Assembly: GCF_000003815.2 (NCBI RefSeq)
Contig: NC_049992.1
Location: 5,703,839-5,767,838, forward strand
Length of the DNA: 64,000 nucleotides
Direction: 5' to 3'
Source of the DNA: Branchiostoma floridae
Taxonomy: Eukaryota; Chordata; Leptocardii; Amphioxiformes; Branchiostomatidae
Numbering within the stretch: position 1 is the stretch's first letter; each line of letters starts with the position of its first letter. The notes beneath the pieces are model-generated. The model made no database searches. It had not been told where the DNA came from and saw nothing but the letters and a program-made list of their open reading frames with translations. A program made the translations under genes and the position numbers. This document shows, one piece after another, positions 47,801-61,905 of this stretch.

Positions 47801-49579
47801 CTGGAGTCAGATGCACCTTCACGTATTTATTCCAAATCTGGAGTGTGCGTCGATCACGCTTTCAGTACGCGTAGTATGCGCAAAGCGATCGCAGAACGCA
47901 CGGTACTAAATCGTGATCTATGTGTGCATTCGTTATACGGTCGCTCATGGTGCGTTGTGTCTGCGCTGTAAGAACGCTATGTACTCGCATTACCGCGATT
48001 TCCGCGTATTACTGCGTGTAAAGCGCAAACATGTAGCGTCTTCATAGCGCAATCGACCGACGTGGGACCACTGTATTGCGCATCCATAACGTTTTGGGCA
48101 CCAAACTGCGTACGAATGATAGTTTTGTGCATGTCCAAAACTATCAGACGAACTGGGCGTATATTTTCGTTTGCCTGCGTACGTGAAACTTTCTAAAGAC
48201 GATTCAGATGCGATAGAGGTGCGACTTGTGCGTGCGGCCGCGTATTGAAGAAATTAGTCAAAATGTCGAAAAATGTCAAAACGGAACTCATGCGGCATGA
48301 AAATATACGCAGGTGTAAACCCACCTTTAGCTAGGACGGCGCTCTCACCGTGCTCTCTCTGCGCTCTCAACTGCAGTTTGAGAAGAAGTATATTTGAAAC
48401 AGACAGAACCTGGAGAAATGTTTAATATGTACCGATGATTTACAATGAAACAAACTGAGAAGGAATAACCAGGGTTTAAAAAAAGGTTTATCATTTCTCA
48501 ACATATTTTGTTTTAATTTCAACATGATGACATCAGATTTCTTGTTCTTCATCTGTACATTTATACTATTGAAGTCCTGTTTTCAATAAATCGAACTGTT
48601 TCAGTGTTGTATGATTTACACTAAAAGCGTGGCATGATAAAACAATTTATGGTGAACAAGCTACATGACAGATTTAAGAAAAAGGAACAAGACAAACGTG
48701 TATATTTCAGACTGAGTGACTGTACAGTGACCAAAATGGGATTTGTTTACAGCCTTGATTTTATTCTTTGAATGTTATGTAAGACGTAAAAGGATGACTT
48801 TAAAGATACCAAAATACACTATACACCAAAAGATTCGTCCTCTGTCTCTGAAATTCGTTGAACAATCTTTCAAACTTTTGTTAGCTCATAAAAAGATGCT
48901 GACATTTGAGTTTTTCGTCGCGGTGAGAGCGCGCTGGGGTTGCCGGAGCGATTCCACTAGAGCAGTTTTTCCGGCGTCGCGGCGCTCTCACGGCGCTCTG
49001 GCCAATTTTCCATCGCAGCGAGAGCGCCGTGAGAGCGCCGTCAAGTGGAAAGGGGGCCTTACCAGATCCCGTTTCCAAAACCGAGGGGAAATATGAATAA
49101 GTATCACGTTATAAAACTCTCTACTCAAAACTTTTGTCTCGATATACGATTACACGCAAAAATTTAGACTGTGATGTTATGCAGATACATAGATGAAAAC
49201 ACACGCTTATGGTGAAAAATATACTTCTCCCCGAACGTAATACAAAACCGTTCATATCGGATAAACTTTGCCATTGCATCAGCCAAAACTGATTAGTGCT
49301 GGCGTTACTTACAACAAAAGTTTTGCTTTTAAATTCTGATATCCTTATTCCGTGTGTACGATTTGTGCCCTGGTGTAGCAAAAGGTCGCGAGGCTTTTCT
49401 TAGATTCCCCTATCGTCTAGCAGACGGTCTTCTGGCCCAAGAAACTCTAATTGAAAATGTCCGCTACGGTCCAACGACAACGAGTAAAAGCAACCAGCAA
49501 CCTAATGTAATATTGAAAGGGATTTCAGGGAATGATGACATGATTCGCTTTACAGTAAGAGAAAAATGTGACTGGTGAA

Positions 49580-49829
49580 GGTGGTATCTCACTGCACTTG
49601 GGGCACCAGTGCAGCTCTGCGGGGTTCAAAAGATCACTCAACGAGTTTCAGAGATCAAGAAAGAATTTTCTTACGTTTTGTGTCTTTTGTTGTCTTCAAA
49701 TTCCTACTTTTACGTATTACGCAATATCTAAATTATTTAGAAAATCGGCGAAGATAACAAAACAGCTAGTGCGCAGTGAACGAACCCCGCAGTGCCAAAC
49801 GGGAGCCCCAAGCGCAGTGAGATACGACA
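49580..49829 (-). mobile_element. Family A MITE, copy 10
   Basis: GGTGGTATCTCACTGCACTT at the left, AGCGCAGTGAGATACGAC at the right. The core holds CAACGAGTTTCAGAGATCAA. A partial read-through frame across it (49568-49948) is not a gene. Confidence 0.9.
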
Positions 49830-49985
49830 TTAAAAGTTTTCCTCAACACAATCGAGATCTGGCGTTTCGATGGACTGCCCGACACTTCCTTCTCAGCAAT
49901 GATTACAGCTTCTACTTTGCATTTTCTTTTGGAAATGCAAACGTTTAAACTTCTAGATCATTCACCAAAATGATGAAGCTATTAA

Positions 49986-50921
49986 CCCTCATCCGACCGT
50001 ATGGGGTCATTTTTGACCCCAGGCGTATATTTTAATCTGCCATAGCAACATTTTTCATCAGAAAAAAAAATTCCTTCCATGAATTTGTTTATATACATGT
50101 CTTACAACATCTACCAATTTTTCACCGAGTTTTGCCCATTATTGTATAAGCTATACTTGAAAGTTTGTGCCTTGTTCGGTGGGTCAAAAATGACCCCAGC
50201 CAATTATGAATCATTAATTACATAAATATCAAGACATTTCAATAAAATAACAGGCATTCCTCATCATTGCTATTACAGCAACAAGTTATAGTTGCTTAGA
50301 TGAGTAAACACCGAATATTTTGAAAGAAATTTAGTATTCTAGTGTAAAACAAAGTTTTTCGATATTCTGCATAAATTATGATAATACGCACTAATTACCT
50401 ATGCCAATGAAAGTGAAAATATTTCTAATTAATTAAAAAACAATATATGGACAGAATGTGCAGAAGGAACCTACAAGAAAGATCTTTGCGGGAAAATAGA
50501 CAAGAGTATGTATGTGTTTAGATGGCGGAATATGGTACATAATTAAGTAATAAATTCGTTACTTTTCACAAATATTGTATTTTTTTCTTGTTAAATAACA
50601 TTATTATGCTATCAGTATTATTGCATCATCACAATTGTTGTTTAGAAATTGATAAGACAAAACATTGTTTAAGTAAGTTGAGTATGATAGATTTTCAGAG
50701 CAAATGTGGTCTCTTCTCATTATCTGCATAAATTATGATAATTAGTAATAACTACTGACACCAAAACTTGTCAAAATATTTTTCATAGATTATTGAAACA
50801 GTAAATACATAGAAATGACCAAATAAGCCAGCAGAAATATGTCTATGAGCAAAACAAAATGGGGTCAAAAATGACCCCATACGGTCAGATTCGTCGTAAA
50901 AATGTAACGGTCGGATGAGGG
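49986..50921. mobile_element. Non-autonomous piggyBac-type element
   Basis: TTAA at 49982-49985 and 50922-50925. Ends CCCTCATCCGACCG and CGGTCGGATGAGGG. Just inside each end is GGGGTCATTTTTGACCCC or its equivalent, and a third copy (GGGTCAAAAATGACCCC) lies near 50180. TTAA target duplication with CCC/GGG ends is diagnostic of the piggyBac superfamily. The interior is AT-rich with no transposase frame. Confidence 0.9.
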
Positions 50922-50925
50922 TTAA

Positions 50926-53900
50926 GAAAAACAGTCACTTTCTACAACTTTCAAAACTTCAATCGCTGCTTTCTGTCTTGCTCCCTATTAGTGTATGCTA
51001 AGTATACAACATAATATTTACTTCGTCTTCTATTCACCCATCTTAGAAATATTTTTGTTGTAAAACATTTTATTCTTAACTCCAGTTCCTCGTCTAGTCA
51101 CTCAAAAAGACATGATTTCTAAAATGTTTCGCTGTTTCTAAATTCTTTCCAGTTGCTTGAATAACTCTTACCTTGCGTTGCCTAACTGTTACCTGTATGT
51201 CTATGATATGAAATATGCTTGGTTGAAGAATGAATATTTGGTTCAAGAATGTTGCTTGGATTCTTGATTGCTAAAAAGTTTAAGGTCATACAAGGACAGG
51301 TCAGATAAGGTTCAAATAAGTTTTGACGATAAGATAACACTTACAGTTGAATTGAATACCAAAAACCAGTCAGAAGTAAGGAAATATCGGTAGAAAGTGT
51401 TTGAGATGACCTGGAAAAGACTACTTTTCGGTAGTAATGACCAATCATTTCCTCATAGCTCCTACAGTTTAAGATGCAATTTAAGGCACCGCTTGCGATT
51501 GCAGCAAAGCGACCATGCTCTAATAGCACTTGGCAAGTGCTGGATCATTCAAAAACCGATTATACCAGAATTCAGAACAAGATTAAGCTCCGGGCAGATG
51601 CATTACCGGTCAAAAACAGATTAGAAAAGTCAGGACTCGATTGCAATGACGCAACTGGCGAGCTCGAGGATGAGGTTTTGGAGACAAGGAAGATTGAGGG
51701 ACGGTACAAGGTCACATTCGGGGATTCCAAGGCCAGGGCCTTCACCCTCATTTACATGTACAGTCCCTCTCAGTCAACTGCTGTTGCCATTAGTGCCAGC
51801 GCCCTCTTGCGACTTTCAGCCGCATTGTCGTTTAGGCCGCGTTGAATTTATTATATGGATGACATCTACGCGCGCATCAATTTTCGGCCGTATCAAAAAA
51901 GAATATTGAACCAAACTGTAAATCGTATAATTAAGCAGCTGCGAAACTGGCAAATAAATGCCGTAGATTGGAAATGAATATTGTAAATTGCAAACGTATT
52001 CTGAATGTGTCAACGTCGATTCAAATGTCAAAAAAAAGGGAAAGAATAAACGAGAATGTATTGTTTGGCATACCATATATGTGTGTTATGATTAAAATAA
52101 AGGAATGTTTATTTATGTTTTTAGATTTGATCTGACATGGCTGTCCACCCACGGACTCTCCCCGGTCACCATGCACGTATTAGCTTCAGGCCAGCGGGAT
52201 GTCCGGGGACCACTCTTTGACCGCTGTCACCGCGTGCGGATGTTGACATTCCCTGACCTGCTAAATGTCATAATAAAGACCACTTCTGTACCATTTTTTA
52301 TTTGCCCACTCGCATAATATCAGTCTTTGGAGTTCCCAGAAGATGTCAAACATTTAATCAAATCAACACAACCTTACATCGCTTTGATAGGTTTCATTGT
52401 ATGTACGGTAAAGTACTGTATTTTTTCAACAGAAGTATCGTTAAACGTTGAAGCTTCACCTAGCGAAAACTGCTTTCCCTGCAGCAATTTATTGACATGC
52501 ATACTGTTAACACCTGTACCTGTAAAAGAAGTTGGGTTCGGAGGTCTGAACACGACATGGGGTACCCGGTCAAACAGCTAGGTGTCGCTACTAAGTTATG
52601 CCGCCTTGCTTTCATTTGCACAACACGCCCAGAATGCCAGTTTGCACCAAACGATTTGTCACAACATTACACTAGCCGAACTTATGGCTTTCCTTCCTCT
52701 TGAAGAAGAAACTGCGACTCCTCCGACATCCGCAAGGTGACGCAACTGCCAACGTAGCGTTAGCAGATACCTGAAATTCACGTGCATTCTGTATATGTCT
52801 CTTCATGTGATGAAACAAAACGCCTAAAAGGCCCTACTGTTAATACATAGAAATAAGGTATAAGCTAATAATGAACTCTAATTGAAAGTACACAATGATT
52901 ACAGTAACTGGGCTTAACTACTTTTGATAATTAGAGCTAAGCTTAGACGTACTTTGGCAAATTTTCTACGTTATTCTTTTAAGGACAGTTTTCCCACGAT
53001 GTTTTCTTTCTGACGAATTGCTATTAAAAGAAGAAAGCTATTTCATTGTTTCAATTCTCCTTTTTTTACTTTTAATCCGTCTCAAACAGCTCCTTTCCGT
53101 TGGTATCGGATGTTTGATTAAGAACACCATCAATCCAGTACCAAGGACAGGGGCGTTTTTGTGGACATCGGGAAATTGAAAACAATACATTCGCAGGGCG
53201 CGCGATCCGCATGAACAATGAGTTTCAATGATCAAAGTAATGCATGTACTCAGTCAGGGTGCTTCTCTAATATTGTTCTCGTTTGCCATTCTCGAAGGTT
53301 TTAACCACAATTAAATATAGCGCAGCACGTGTACATGTAATGACCATTGCCAGTTTTTCCGAAACTGCTAAACATATTTTACCTTGCTGAACAAATATTC
53401 TAGAAAGTAGGGATACTGAAGAAAACAAGGGGAAGTGGAGAAAATTCAGTTTGCCACATAACTAACGACCTGTCAAAGACATTTTGTGAGAATATATTCA
53501 TTATTCATCAAAATTCTTCCCCGAGAGAAGGCTAGAGGGGCGAGAGAGACAGGTGGAACATCGTACCTACCCTTCAAGCCGGCACGAAAGAAATTGAATT
53601 CAGATTAGAAACTCTGGTCATCTACGTTGATAGAATTATCTACAGTTACAATTATAAGAAAAAAGCAACATTGCAAACATACCAAAGCCCCATCAATCAG
53701 TGACTACTATTTAAAAGGAAAACTCACGTACCTCCAAATTTTCGAAGTCTATCAGTTAATCTTGATCACGGAGTGACCTAGTTCTCGCGAGAGTTGCGAG
53801 AACTAAGTCGAGACTTGCGTGGAAAATTTATCTCTCTCTGTGTGTATCTACAGCTTCTTTGGCGTAATTCTTTTGGCTTTTTAAATACATGCCTTCTATT

Positions 53901-53965
53901 ATTTTCCTCAGTATGAGTACGAGTACAGTACAGTATGAATGCAGCATACATGTTAACGTTGCTTA
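50926..53965. other. stretch without a firm gene
   Basis: GC-richer at 51590-51860 (frames there unrecognised, with an AAGGTCA nuclear-receptor-like half site near 51707). One member of a diverged repeat pair lies at 52128-52255. The rest is AT-rich. Confidence 0.4.
52128..52255 (+). repeat. Diverged repeat, member 1
   Basis: TTAGCTTCAGGCCAGCGGGA, TGTCCGGGGACCACT and CACCGCGTGCGGA parallel, in the same order, TTAGCTCCAGGCAGGCGGGA, TAGTCCGGGGCATCATT and CAACGCGTGAGGA at 56634-56757. GC content is well above the flanks. Family unknown. Confidence 0.5.
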
Positions 53966-54170
53966 GGGCGCGGTCACATAGGTCGTGCGATCGTCAAACG
54001 ATTTTGATGCCATGGAGTTTTCAAGCAGACCGTGACAGAACCAACCACCTACATGTATAAAAACATTTTGTGGATAGTTGAAGTTTGCAAGATACCTACA
54101 TTTTTGTCCTCCAAAATGCCAAAATTAGCTATCGTACGACGATTGCACGACCTGCTATGTGACCACACCC
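53966..54170. mobile_element. Family D MITE, 205 bp
   Basis: TTA at 53963-53965 and 54171-54173. Ends GGGCGCGGTCACATAGGTCG and the inverse (CCTGCTATGTGACCACACCC), continuing into GTGCGATCGTC / GACGATTGCACGAC. No coding capacity. The TTA target and internal CACA place it with the other TWA-target elements. Confidence 0.8.
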
Positions 54171-56390
<2,220 letters not shown>

Positions 56391-56515
56391 GACCTGTACG
56401 ACCTGTATTTTATGTATTGACGTTGTTGCTTATATGTTATTGCTTTGTATGTGCTGGTGTATGGGCAACCCTCTAAATCACCCTGTGATGAATATAAGCA
56501 AGCAAAATAAACAAC

Positions 56516-56931
56516 AAAAAAACAAAATATCGCAAACTCACATAATTACTTTACACTCAAATAATTTCTCCATACGTGTAACATGGAGTTGTCGGTAATA
56601 ATAAAGGATTGTTTTTGATCCGAGGAGGTTGTTTGATCCGACCACACACGGACCCACGACGGTCAGCTTTAGCTAATTAGCTCCAGGCAGGCGGGATAGT
56701 CCGGGGCATCATTCCGGGACCGCCTTCAACGCGTGAGGACGAGAAACCCCGCCCACCCACAACCGTAAACAAGAACTCCGTAAACAAACAAAACATCGCA
56801 AACTTACATAATTAATCACATATTTACTCGCATAATTACTTTACAGTTTACACTCACATAAATGCTCACATGATTACTCACATGAAAACTTTACACCCAC
56901 ATAATTTCTCCATACGTGTAACATGGAATTG
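56516..56931 (+). repeat. Direct duplication with local expansion
   Basis: CATAATTTCTCCATACGTGT AACATGGA type sequence at 56562-56593 recurs at 56896-56927. The preceding CGCAAACTCACATAATTACT block recurs from 56794, where CTCACATAATTACT-like units are repeated four or five times. The GC-rich diverged repeat member 2 (56634-56757) lies between the copies. Confidence 0.65.
56634..56757 (+). repeat. Diverged repeat, member 2
   Basis: Partner of 52128-52255; see that entry for the shared blocks. Confidence 0.5.
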
Positions 56932-58648
56932 TCTCCACCGGGAAGCAACACAGGGCACGCAGTCCAATGGTTTTGCAAGAAGTATCTGCAATTCATTATA
57001 ACTCCGGTAGGTGTCTTTTGCACTCGTAATTGTTTATCGATGTGTAAAAAAATCTGCATACAATCAAAGCAGCACTATTAGCAACTCTATCATAAGGACC
57101 ACCTGGCCATTGTGGCTACATTTCTGTTGTCTCTTAGATTATTGCACCCCAAACTTCCTCACATTCAATGACAAAAAGAAAACAGTTCTCCGTCTAACAT
57201 CACAAAACACACATATATAGCATAGTAGAAAATGTGGATCATTCGTCTTCCACTGTCTTATACAGTCATGGTTACCTCACTAGTGTCACCACAAGTACAT
57301 AATTATGCTATAACACAGCATATTTGACTATTTTGATAATTCCCCGTCATGTTGACCATCTCCAGAGAAGAAATTGTTTTTAGGATCTCAGGCGGAAAGT
57401 TATGAGCGCCCTGATGTCATCAATAAAATTTACTTGCTGTGGCCTCACCTTCCAATGCTCAATGGGAGAGGGTAGATTTCTGTGAGCTAAAGCTGGAGAC
57501 GAAGTACATTTCCATTACTTCAACTGAAACCATTCACAGCGGCATGGCTACCTCATAGGGACAAGAACTGCTTTACCACTGTCAGCAGGGTTATCTGAGG
57601 GGCGTCAGGGTCACCGAAATGAGTGCACGCAGGGGGGGGGGGGGGCGATTCAAACATGATGACATTCTTTCAATGGGCGTGATTATGACCAATGCTTCAT
57701 CTTCTCAAGATAACCACAAATGGCAACACTCTCTTCCAAAGATGAACTCCTTCGCTTCAACTCTAACATCTATTATCATAATACCGGTACGTTTACGACG
57801 ATTTCTCTAGCCATACTGATTTGACAAATTGTCAACGCATCATTTTCTCCAGTTACATGTTGCTGTTATAGGTTACCCTTGCCACTTCTTCTGTGTAACT
57901 TTTCTGCCACTCTTGTCCTGCTAAAAGCGTAATATTGTAATTGTAACACGCCGCGGAATTACACGGCGAACGGGCGCGTGGTTGGGAGGGGGTACAAAAT
58001 ACCGGTAGGAAGAAACACGACACAATTAACTGCCGCTATGTACATTTATACATCCTCTGATGTTCCTTCCTTTTCTGTCAGTAAATGCATAAAACATAAA
58101 CCTGCATGAGCATACAAAATGTCATGAGAAAACGGACGTATACTGTCAAGAATTTTCATTTAACTTCTGTCCGTCACAACCGCTATGACGTAACACTTCA
58201 CTGCTAGCGTAGATATAAAAATGGCGGGAAAATGGCTGCGTACGTTCAATTTTGCCCATTCAGTCGTAGATCCGGGCTATTATGCAACGGTTCTTCACAC
58301 TTTTACATGAGTTGTAGGTCACCAACAGAAATTCAAGATTGTTGTTGAATCATGTTCGTCTTGTGCCGTGAGCATGTGTAATTATGATCTATATAAATTT
58401 GGCAATGAATGTGACAGTGTGTTCGTCCCACGACGAGCTGCCTACCCCGAAATTTAAAAAAAAGTATACTGAAAACTTTTGGCCTTGTTGTCTTCGAATG
58501 CATTGTTATCGATGCTTTGTAAATGGTGTATTGGACACCTAGATGTCTGAAGTGTGCACAGCTCAGAAATAACTATTGTTGCATGTGTAGATCTCTTTAA
58601 GTTCCAGTATTTTTAATCTACCGGTATAAGTCTTACTACCGGTATTAT
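56932..58648. other. gene-free stretch
   Basis: Short frames only. A G14 tract lies at 57632-57645. Confidence 0.5.
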
Positions 58649-59387
58649 CACCCCCATGAAACTCCTTTTCCGCCGTACCCTAAAAATTTCGCCGTACCCG
58701 CTGAAAATCTCTGCCGTACCCGCTAGGCTCTGCCGTACCCACTAAAAAATATCGCCGTACCCTAAAACTATCGCCGTACCCGTCCGCCGTACAAAACAGC
58801 CGACACCGCTCGGCCACAGGGCATACTCACACGAAAGTCGCATCTAAAAACCCTGTACGGCAATGATGCACGGTCTCACATAGCCTATGCTCTGGGAAAC
58901 ATTCCTGGCCACGTCTCTGCCCAGTGGCGTTGTACAAATCGCGCCCAATCCTGAGAACACTTCGGAAAACTGTGGTGAGAAGCGGTCTGTAGAGAAGCAG
59001 AGATCCCGCGTAACCCGGAAGTGACAATCGTCTGTGGTGATAAGTTTGATTTGTACCGGTTTCAGCACGCGGAGAGAATTGCTGTAACTTTGAAGGTTAA
59101 GTCAACTTAAACTATCCGGTCCTACAGGAACAAACTATTGCCAGTTCATTATAATAAGAAACAACAGGTATTAAACAGCCATGACAGCAGTCTGGGCGAC
59201 TGTCTCTGTTCCGGATAATATAGTGCCTGTTCACAGGGGTCTTTGTGGGTCTGTACACACCTTGGGTATACTAATGAAGGGTGGTGTGAGATAAAGGGCT
59301 AGTGGATCCAAGCATAGTGGAATTATGTTTTACTGCAATATGTGGCGATTTGATAAGATTGCATGCAGCACAAACATACTCCCCAAA

Positions 59388-59542
59388 CAGAGGTTAGGCA
59401 CCGGCTGTTTTTTTTAACCATTTTTTAGCGTCTTCATCGAGCTTTCCATTTTGTGACCTAAGAAAATGGTACAAAATAGAAAACCCGATAAAAACAGATA
59501 AAAAAAAAGTTAAAAAAACAAACAGCCGGCACCTAACCTCTG
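59388..59542. mobile_element. Small hairpin MITE, possibly hAT-like
   Basis: CAGAGGTTAGGCACCGGCTG at the left and its near-perfect inverse at the right, 155 bp in all. CAGAG ends suggest hAT, but the flanking 8 bases (TCCCCAAA, CTTGGAAA) do not form a good duplication. Confidence 0.6.
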
Positions 59543-59960
59543 CTTGGAAAGTAGCACAAACATGCAATTTGTACACAATCGCAGATATTCCATTATCAGT
59601 TCAGTCACCCTCACACCTGAGTCACCACCACAAATGAGTGCAGATAGAGATCCCCACCACCAGTGAATACAGCATACAGAAGGCCAGGACAGTTCTAAGT
59701 GCAAAATTTACAGATGAGCTTTCTTTATTCATTTGCTTCTGTACAATTGTATTGTACAATATATTTGTATTGAGAACATTAGAGAAAATTTGTCTAACGT
59801 TACATGTCTTAATTACTACTTATATTTTTAGTTCTGCATATACGTGTACTACATATTCGGTTGCACCTTTTGTACAAATCAACAGTCTATGTATGCATAC
59901 TAGGATAATTAATAGCCTGCTTCTTCGCTATTAGCACCAAAAAACACCATATTGAGTGAC

Positions 59961-60037
59961 ATCTGGCTTCCCATTCTGTTGTGTTGTTGAGGACATCCTG
60001 CCCCTTCATCATTTTCTCCAGAAGTTCTCCAGAATAT
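59961..60037 (-). CDS. Candidate internal exon 3 inside the long-TIR element
   Basis: On the minus strand a pyrimidine/AT-rich tract ends TTTATTTAG at 60038, and the frame reads YSGELLEKMMKGQDVLNNTT then EWEA. It joins in frame to the exon at 60604-60674. The donor is uncertain (GT at 59960 or at 59947). No known domain recognised. Confidence 0.35.
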
Positions 60038-60603
60038 CTAAATAAAAATGGAAATAAAATGGTCTCTATCATTATCATAAAGCATAAGAAGCGATTATTT
60101 AGGTGCCCTGTAATAAAATCATACTAGCAATTTAGTCCAACTTTAATCTCATCATAGAAGAGTTGCTAATGAGTGTATGGTACTTAGACATATTTCAGAC
60201 AAGAATGTTTTCAATATGCACAGACTACTTGTTTCCATTACTAGATCCTAGATTTCCTTTCCATTCTTACAATATAAAGTCCTACTAGGTCTAAATCTGC
60301 AGGAGAATTACAGATACTGAAATATAGCAAGAATGAATGCATTGGATTTAACTTAAAGAAAACTGGTTTAGCAATAACTACTCAACTGAACTCATTCAGC
60401 AGGAACCAGAACTGAAACATATTATAACCACAGTACCATACAAAGTATTGCTTTATCTCAACTTTTCAGCGTTATTGCTTTTGCTGCAACAATACATTAG
60501 ATGTCATTGTGCAGATGAAACAATGATTCTGTATCATATTCTGACAACATATGATGTGCATAAAGTCCAGCTGGACAGATAACTTGTTATAAGTCATGTT
60601 ACC

Positions 60604-60674
60604 TCATGCAGATGTCTATATCATCCCACTCATATTCCTCTGACTCTGTGGAGCTAAACTTTGATGGAGGATCC
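60604..60674 (-). CDS. Candidate internal exon 2 inside the long-TIR element
   Basis: Minus-strand acceptor TTTCACTCTCAG, 71-base exon, donor GTAACA. The only open frame reads DPPSKFSSTESEEYEWDDID then ICMR, acidic and protein-like. The phase agrees with the exon at 59961-60037 and with an upstream exon ending at 61108 (donor GTAAGT at 61102-61107), whose frame reads HASKGTTSVD. Three exons joining in one frame is better than chance, but no initiator ATG or domain is identified. Confidence 0.4.
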
Positions 60675-61678
60675 CTGAGAGTGAAACATAAGCAGCAATA
60701 AGGTTACATTGTATAAGATGCCAAGTAATAAGATATCTGTAAATAAATCATTTTATATAATCACTGCTTTACTCACCATTTGCTTCCAAATGTGAAATGA
60801 CTTTAACTCTTACTATAATGAGGACTTGGAAAAATCAACAAAAATGAATATAATGGGTTGCTACATTGTATTAACACTTCTCCTTATACAGAGTCATTGT
60901 CATGATCACCAACCTCCACTTCCACACTTAAAATGGGTTATAACTTATAACTTATACGTTAAATTTAATCCCTGCAATGGGAATTGAGCACCAAACGTTG
61001 CAGGAACTCCCTAGCCGGAGAGTGAATTAAGAGGGCAGGAATAAAAGGGACACGCCATATCAGTACAATACAATGAATGGAATTGTGAAATACGTAACGT
61101 TACTTACTTGTCTACCGACGTCGTTCCCTTCGAAGCGTGCTGATACTGATGCGAAGCTCACTTCCGGGTTCCTCGGGCCCTACAGACCGCTTCTCACCAC
61201 AGTTTTCCGAAGTGTTCTCAGGATTGGGCGCGATTTGTACAACGCCACTGGGCAGAGAGGTGGCCAGGAATGTTTCCCAGAGCATAGGCTATATGAGACC
61301 GTGTGTCGTTGCCGTGGAGGGTTTTTAGATGCGACTTTCGTGTGAGTATGCCCTGTGACCGAGCGGTGTCGGCTGTTTTGTACGGCGGATAGGGACGGGT
61401 ACGGCGATATTTTTAGGGTACGGCGATATTTTTTAGCGGGTACGGCAGAGCCTAGCGGGTACGGCGAGATTTTTCAGCGGGTACGGCGAGATTTTTAGGG
61501 TACGGCAGAAAAGGAGTTTCATGGGGGTGTATTATGCCAATGCATGTTACATCAGTAGGCAATAAAGTAGGTAACAAAATGTTTCATGCAAATATTTCTG
61601 GGCTAAGGTAGTATTTCTTATTGTTGTTTTTTTCCACAAAATTACATTACTTTCAAATTTAAGGTCTCTCAAGGTAAA

Positions 61679-61905
61679 GGTGATATCTTACTGCATTTGG
61701 GGCACCGATGAAAGATACTCAACAAATTTCAAAGATAACAAACGAATTTTCTTACGTTTTGTGTATCTTATGTCTTTTAAGACGAACTTTTGCGTATAAC
61801 CCAATATCTTCATTATTTTAAAAAATCGGCAAAAATAAAACCAGTGCTACAGTGAACGAACCCCGCAGTGCCGCACCGGTGCCAAAAGTGCAGTGAGATA
61901 CCAAC
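61679..61905 (-). mobile_element. Family A MITE, copy 11
   Basis: GGTGATATCTTACTGCATTT at the left, AGTGCAGTGAGATACCAAC at the right. The left inner block is deleted. The core holds CTCAACAAATTTCAAAGATA. TAA lies at both edges. Confidence 0.88.

Larger units (their letters stand above)
46311..48326. mobile_element. 2.0-kb element with TTTACACC ends, nested in the B element
   Basis: Ends AGGTGGGTTTACACCTGCGT and its exact inverse, continuing into ATATTTTCA, flanked by TTA at 46308-46310 and 48327-48329. Copy 1 of the host element has one TA-containing site at this point (AAAAGTAGCTAGG), consistent with an empty site. Subterminal sequence is rich in TGCGTA/TACGCA motifs. No transposase frame is visible. 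A non-LTR fragment occupies the middle. At 46645-46772 two diverged 63-bp units (AGAGGAAC...TTTGTTTA) are in tandem. Confidence 0.85.
45974..49058 (-). mobile_element. Long family B element, copy 2, split by a nested element
   Basis: TTA duplications at 45971-45973 and 49059-49061. Its two halves (45974-46307 and 48330-49058) match 4678-5733 in inverse orientation with only scattered differences, including the hairpin and the TGTTTACAGCCTTGATTTTA region. Removing the nested element and one TTA leaves about 1066 bp, against 1056 bp for copy 1. Confidence 0.88.
58649..61529 (-). mobile_element. 2.9-kb element with long terminal inverted repeats
   Basis: TATTAT duplications at 58643-58648 and 61530-61535 flank CACCCCCATGAAACTCCTTT and its exact inverse. 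Terminal repeats are about 370 bp (58649-59024; 61159-61529). Each contains six GCCGTACCC subrepeats with AT-rich spacers, then a unique part ending in an ETS-like ACCCGGAAGTGA. A 6-bp target with long repeats is known for Polinton/Maverick, IS3EU and Dada, but I see none of their proteins. The interior carries candidate spliced minus-strand exons and a small nested hairpin element. Confidence 0.85.
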
